DNA from: Bacteroidales bacterium
Lineage (GTDB): Bacteria > Bacteroidota > Bacteroidia > Bacteroidales > UBA3663
Direction: 5' to 3'
Assembly (NCBI GenBank): GCA_024694125.1
Contig: JAILKE010000012.1
Span: forward strand, 1-38,065
Length of the DNA: 38,065 nt
The notes under the pieces were generated by a model, which worked only from the letters and a program-made list of their open reading frames with translations, was not told where the DNA came from and ran no database searches. The position numbers and the translations under genes are program-made. Within the stretch, counting starts at the first letter, position 1, and each line of letters begins with the position of its first letter. This document shows, one piece after another, positions 34,310-38,065 of this stretch.

Positions 34310-34745
34310 AAAACGAACGAAACGAAAAATTTTATGTTTTAATTTGTCTAAATTCGGTGTTCCTTAAAAAATCTGTTCTAATCTTGTTTGATCCGTTCGA
34401 TCTGCGTTCCTCATTCCCGTGTGGTTCCCGCGTCAAGTAGATGTAATTCTTAAAATTCTAAAAATTCTAGTAATCAAAATAATTCTGGTTATTCTAGTAA
34501 TTCTTGAGTTCGTTCCTAATTTGTTTAATTTTTTTGAACACGAAATAAACGAACGAAACGAAAATTTTATGTTTTAATTTGTCTAAATTCGGTGTTCCTT
34601 AAAAAATCTGTTCTAATCTTGTCCTATCCGTTCGATCTGCGTTCCTCATTCCCGTGTGGTTCCCGCGTCAAGTGGATGTAATTCTTATAATTCTAAAAAT
34701 TCTAGTAATCAAAATAATTCTGGTTATTCTAGTAATTCCAGTTCT
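34310..34745 (-). repeat. repeat family R, cluster 5b: tandem duplication of about 235 bp
   Basis: The text from AACGAACGAAACGAAAA through ATTCGGTGTTCC, ATCTGTTCTAATCTTG, CGTTCGATCTGCGTTCCTCA, TTCCCGTGTGGTTCCCGCGT and a nonamer block appears twice, with ATCTGTTCTA at 34371 and 34606. The GTTCTAATCTTG…GATCCGTTC part (34375-34398) is the reverse complement of 12871-12894, which marks this as the other end of the R element. It fills the spacer up to the ileS promoter. Confidence 0.82.
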
Positions 34746-34803
34746 CAATTCGTTCAATCAGAGTTCCATATTTCCGCGCAACTGATAGAAAAATGTAGGA
34801 AAA

Positions 34804-34835
34804 TTTGGAATATATGATAAAATTATGTATCTTTG
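34804..34835 (+). promoter_or_regulatory. promoter of ileS
   Basis: TTTG at 34804-34807, 20 bp, TATCTTTG at 34828-34835; ATG at 34856. Both elements match the Bacteroidota consensus exactly. Confidence 0.85.
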
Positions 34836-34855
34836 CGCGCAAAATTTTTAATAAT

Positions 34856-37800
34856 ATGAAATTCGCAGAATATAACAAGTTCAATCTGTCAGACATCAAT
34901 AAGGAAGTCCTGAAGAAATGGGATGAGAATCAGGTGTTTGATAAGTCGATGACCACACGAGAGGGTCATCCGTCGTTCGTGTTCTATGAGGGTCCCCCGT
35001 CAGCCAATGGAATGCCGGGCATACACCACGTCATGGCTCGTTCCATCAAGGATATATTCTGCCGCTTCAAGACCATGAAGGGTTACCAGGTCAAGCGAAA
35101 GGCAGGCTGGGACACCCACGGACTGCCCGTAGAACTGGGCGTAGAGAAAGCCCTCGGTATCACCAAGGAGGATATCGGCAAGAAAATCTCCGTAGATGAA
35201 TACAATGCCACCTGCCGCAAGGAGGTGATGAAATATACCAAGGAGTGGACCGACCTGACCCACAAGATGGGTTACTGGGTGGACCTGGATAATCCGTACA
35301 TCACATACGACAACCGATACATCGAGACCCTGTGGTGGATGCTGAAGCAGCTCTACAACAAGGGACTGCTCTACAAGGGCTACACCATCCAGCCATACTC
35401 GCCAGCCGCAGGTACAGGACTGTCCAGCCACGAGTTGAACCAGCCAGGTTGCTACCGTGACGTCAAGGATACGACCGTGACGGGCGTCTTCGAGGTCAAG
35501 GATACCGCCGATGCCAAGCTGGAGGCACTCGCCCCATTGAGCGAACTGAACGCCTGGGGCCGTCTCGCCTTCGTGGCATGGACCACCACACCATGGACCC
35601 TGCCATCGAACACCGCGCTGTGCGTCGGTCCTAACATCGACTATGTAGCCGTGCAGACCTTCAACCCATACAACGGAGAGAAGTTCACGCTGATCCTGGC
35701 CGAGGCCCGACTGAAGGCCTACCTGGCAGGAGAGGAGATGCAGAGTCTGGCAGACATGGAGGCACTCGACATCAACAAGGTCGATGGCAAGAAACTGCCA
35801 TACCACATCCTGGGCCGCTGCAAGGGTAAGGACCTGGTAGGCATAGCATACAAGCAGTTGATGCCATGGGTCAAGCCATGCGAGAAAGTGTCGGACCTGA
35901 GCGCTCCCTTTATTAATAAGTACGCGCAAGAGCATCCCGAGAAAGTCTTCGACTTCGGTCAGGACCGATTCGTGGAGATCGCCGAGATGGCCTTCCGCGT
36001 CATAGCAGGAGACTACGTAACGACCGAGGACGGTACCGGTATCGTGCACATCGCACCAACCTTCGGTGCCGATGATGCCAAGGTAGCCAAGGCTGCCGAC
36101 GTGCCAGGCCTGTATATGATCAACCAGTTGGGCGAGACCCGTCCAATGGTCGATATGACCGGTAAGTACTACGTCGAGGAGGAGTTGGCTGCCCCATTCG
36201 TGGAGCACTGCATCGATCAGGCTGCCTACGCCGTACATGCAGGACAGTTCGTCAAGAATGCCTATGCACCGGAGTTCAACCAGGGTGGCAAGTATGACGC
36301 CGAGGCAGCAGCCAAGGCCGACGACCTGAACATCAAGATCTGCCTCGAGATGAAGGCAGCCAGCCAGGCATTCAAGATAGAGAAGCACGTGCACAACTAC
36401 CCACACTGCTGGCGTACCGACAAGCCCGTGCTGTACTATCCACTGGACAGCTGGTTCATCCGCTCCACCGCTTGTCGCGAGCGAATGATCGAGTTGAACA
36501 AGACCATCAACTGGAAACCTAAATCGACCGGTACAGGCCGATTTGGCATGTGGCTGGAGAACCTGAACGACTGGAACCTGTCACGTTCGCGCTACTGGGG
36601 CACCCCACTGCCTATATGGCGCAACCGCGATACACGCGAGGAGATGTGCATAGGCAGCGTCGAGGAGTTGTACAACGAGATCGAGAAGTCGGTGGCAGCC
36701 GGATTCATGAAGAGCAATCCATACAAGGAGAAGGGCTTCGTGCCCGGCGTGATGGACAAGGCCAACTACGACAAGATCGACCTGCACCGTCCTTACGTGG
36801 ATGACATCATCCTCGTGTCGCCATCGGGCAAACCTATGAAGCGTGAGCTCGACCTGATCGACGTGTGGTTCGACAGCGGTGCCATGCCATACGCCCAGAT
36901 CCACTATCCATTCGAGAACAAAGAGGCGCTCGACAACGGTTCGGTCTATCCCGCCGACTTCATCGCCGAGGGCGTGGACCAGACCCGCGGTTGGTTCTTC
37001 ACCCTGCATGCGCTGGGTACGATGATCTTCGACAGTGTAGCCTACAAGGCTGTCGTATCCAATGGCCTGGTTCTGGACAAGAACGGCATGAAGATGTCCA
37101 AGCGTCTGGGCAATGCCATTGACCCATTTGCTGCCATCGAACAGTACGGTTCGGACCCACTCCGTTGGTACATGATCACCAACGCATCGCCATGGGACAA
37201 CCTGAAGTTCGACCCAGAGGGCGTGAGCGAGGTGAGCCGTAAGTTCTTCGGCACGCTGTTCAATACCTACAAGCTCTTCGCCCTCTATGCCAACATCGAT
37301 GGATTCACGGGTCAGGAGGCCGAGGTGGCACTGGAGCGCCGTCCAGAGATAGACCGCTGGATACTCTCATCCCTCAGCACCCTGATCAATGAGGTGGAGA
37401 AGAACTACGAGAACTACGAGCCGACACTGGCTGGCCGACTGATAGAGACCTTCGTGTGCGACAACCTCTCCAACTGGTACGTGCGCCTGAACCGCAAACG
37501 CTACTGGGGCGGCGAGATGAACGAGGACAAGCTGGCTGCCTACCAGACACTCTACACCTGCCTGGAGACCGTAGCCAAGCTGATGGCACCTATCGCACCA
37601 TTCTATGCCGACCGACTGTTCGGCGACCTGAACGCAGTGAGCGGACGCGACAAGAACGTGAGCGTGCATCTGGCGGACTTCCCGAAGGCAGGTGCTACCG
37701 ATGCAGCCCTGGAGCGCAAGATGGCACTGGCTCAGACCGTCACATCGCTGGTACTCTCGCTGCGTAAGACTGCCAAGATCAACGTGCGTCAGCCGCTGCA

Positions 37801-38065
37801 GGCTGTGCTCTTCCCAGCAGTGGATGCCGAGCAGGAGCAGGATATCCTCTCTGTGCGCGACTTGATTCTGAGCGAGGTCAATGTGAAGGACCTGAAGATA
37901 GCTGGCGGCGAGGACCATATCCTGGTGAAGCGCGTCAAGCCAAACTTCCGCGAACTGGGTAAGCGCTACGGCAAACTGATGAAGAGCCTGGCAGCCATGC
38001 TCAATACCCTGGAGCAGAACCAGATAGCCCAGCTGGAGCAGCAGGGCAGCCTGGCACTGACCGTG
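34856..38065 (+). CDS. ileS: isoleucyl-tRNA synthetase, type 2, 3' end cut by the window
   Basis: Charges tRNA-Ile with isoleucine in the cytoplasm. The frame is open from ATG 34856 (MKFAEYNKFNLSDINKEVLK) to the last base, 1070 codons with no stop. Landmarks: GPPSANGMPGIHH (46-58), the class I HIGH-equivalent; the CP1 editing-domain loop AWTTTPWTLPSN (about 242-253); the Zn-free SRxRYWGTPLPIW stretch (about 575-590); DVWFDSG; and KMSKR (about 746-750). The anticodon-binding domain (FVCDNLSNWYVRLNRKRYW) and the start of the C-terminal extension follow. This arrangement is the eukaryote-like type 2 enzyme usual in Bacteroidota, about 1150 aa, so roughly 80 residues lie outside the window. Type 2 enzymes are generally less sensitive to mupirocin. 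Confidence 0.96.
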   Translation, partial: MKFAEYNKFNLSDINKEVLKKWDENQVFDKSMTTREGHPSFVFYEGPPSANGMPGIHHVMARSIKDIFCRFKTMKGYQVKRKAGWDTHGLPVELGVEKALGITKEDIGKKISVDEYNATCRKEVMKYTKEWTDLTHKMGYWVDLDNPYITYDNRYIETLWWMLKQLYNKGLLYKGYTIQPYSPAAGTGLSSHELNQPGCYRDVKDTTVTGVFEVKDTADAKLEALAPLSELNAWGRLAFVAWTTTPWTLPSNTALCVGPNIDYVAVQTFNPYNGEKFTLILAEARLKAYLAGEEMQSLADMEALDINKVDGKKLPYHILGRCKGKDLVGIAYKQLMPWVKPCEKVSDLSAPFINKYAQEHPEKVFDFGQDRFVEIAEMAFRVIAGDYVTTEDGTGIVHIAPTFGADDAKVAKAADVPGLYMINQLGETRPMVDMTGKYYVEEELAAPFVEHCIDQAAYAVHAGQFVKNAYAPEFNQGGKYDAEAAAKADDLNIKICLEMKAASQAFKIEKHVHNYPHCWRTDKPVLYYPLDSWFIRSTACRERMIELNKTINWKPKSTGTGRFGMWLENLNDWNLSRSRYWGTPLPIWRNRDTREEMCIGSVEELYNEIEKSVAAGFMKSNPYKEKGFVPGVMDKANYDKIDLHRPYVDDIILVSPSGKPMKRELDLIDVWFDSGAMPYAQIHYPFENKEALDNGSVYPADFIAEGVDQTRGWFFTLHALGTMIFDSVAYKAVVSNGLVLDKNGMKMSKRLGNAIDPFAAIEQYGSDPLRWYMITNASPWDNLKFDPEGVSEVSRKFFGTLFNTYKLFALYANIDGFTGQEAEVALERRPEIDRWILSSLSTLINEVEKNYENYEPTLAGRLIETFVCDNLSNWYVRLNRKRYWGGEMNEDKLAAYQTLYTCLETVAKLMAPIAPFYADRLFGDLNAVSGRDKNVSVHLADFPKAGATDAALERKMALAQTVTSLVLSLRKTAKINVRQPLQAVLFPAVDAEQEQDILSVRDLILSEVNVKDLKIAGGEDHILVKRVKPNFRELGKRYGKLMKSLAAMLNTLEQNQIAQLEQQGSLALTV

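Noticed and set aside
12869..34745. Insertion sequence explaining the R repeats
   Set aside because: No transposase or terminal inverted repeats with target duplication were found around any cluster.
35000..36406. 468-codon open frame on the minus strand
   Set aside because: Antisense to ileS, whose HIGH/KMSKR-type motifs and promoter are unmistakable.

Overview
The window comes from a Bacteroidales genome, most likely a Prevotella-like or related gut/oral lineage. The evidence is Bacteroidota-type promoters (TTTG, 19-22 bp, then TAnnTTTG) in front of several genes, near-absent Shine-Dalgarno sites, a eukaryote-like isoleucyl-tRNA synthetase, and secreted proteins whose C-termini look like short sorting tails (…GQRV…GLQVRNGHVIFKK type). 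Coding DNA is GC-rich. Intergenic DNA is long, AT-rich and built largely from short-period or dispersed repeats.

Left part, 1-8.1 kb: an AT-rich orphan lipoprotein gene (209-964); a phosphoglucomutase/phosphomannomutase (1464-3197); then a TolC / EmrA-type adaptor / MFS permease set (3672-8030), which together would form a tripartite efflux or secretion pump. The spacers hold fold-back inverted repeats, 7-bp and 9-bp arrays and a terminator.

Middle, 8.2-18.3 kb: a tight four-gene operon (8237-12569) encodes a small secreted protein, a Cthe_2159-like beta-helix carbohydrate-binding protein, a LytS-type sensor kinase and a LytTR response regulator. It has a promoter and a terminator. The two secreted proteins share an N-terminal module, so they may be partners or targets of the sensor pair. 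Next come a secreted protein (13411-14085) that resembles a stand-alone version of the C-terminal domain of the giant proteins further right, a GH78-like alpha-L-rhamnosidase (14698-16986), an Isf-like flavoprotein (17297-17917) and a one-helix membrane protein (18139-18321).

Right part, 18.7-34.8 kb, is the most unusual region. Two paralogous minus-strand operons each encode a giant secreted protein (1677 and 2522 aa) followed 53-63 bp later by a 52-aa microprotein and a terminator-like hairpin. The giants combine a signal peptide, a threefold beta-prism (MABP-like) N-domain, a CxxC…CxxC knuckle, 4 or 6 modules of a beta-domain plus DUF285/BspA-like 26-residue repeats (21 and 42 repeats, each with a CX7C pair), and a C-terminal domain with a sorting-like tail. 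Both operons and the 13.4-kb gene are bracketed by an intergenic repeat family of about 122 bp, whose orientation follows the bracketed gene. The window closes with a partial ileS (34856 to the edge).
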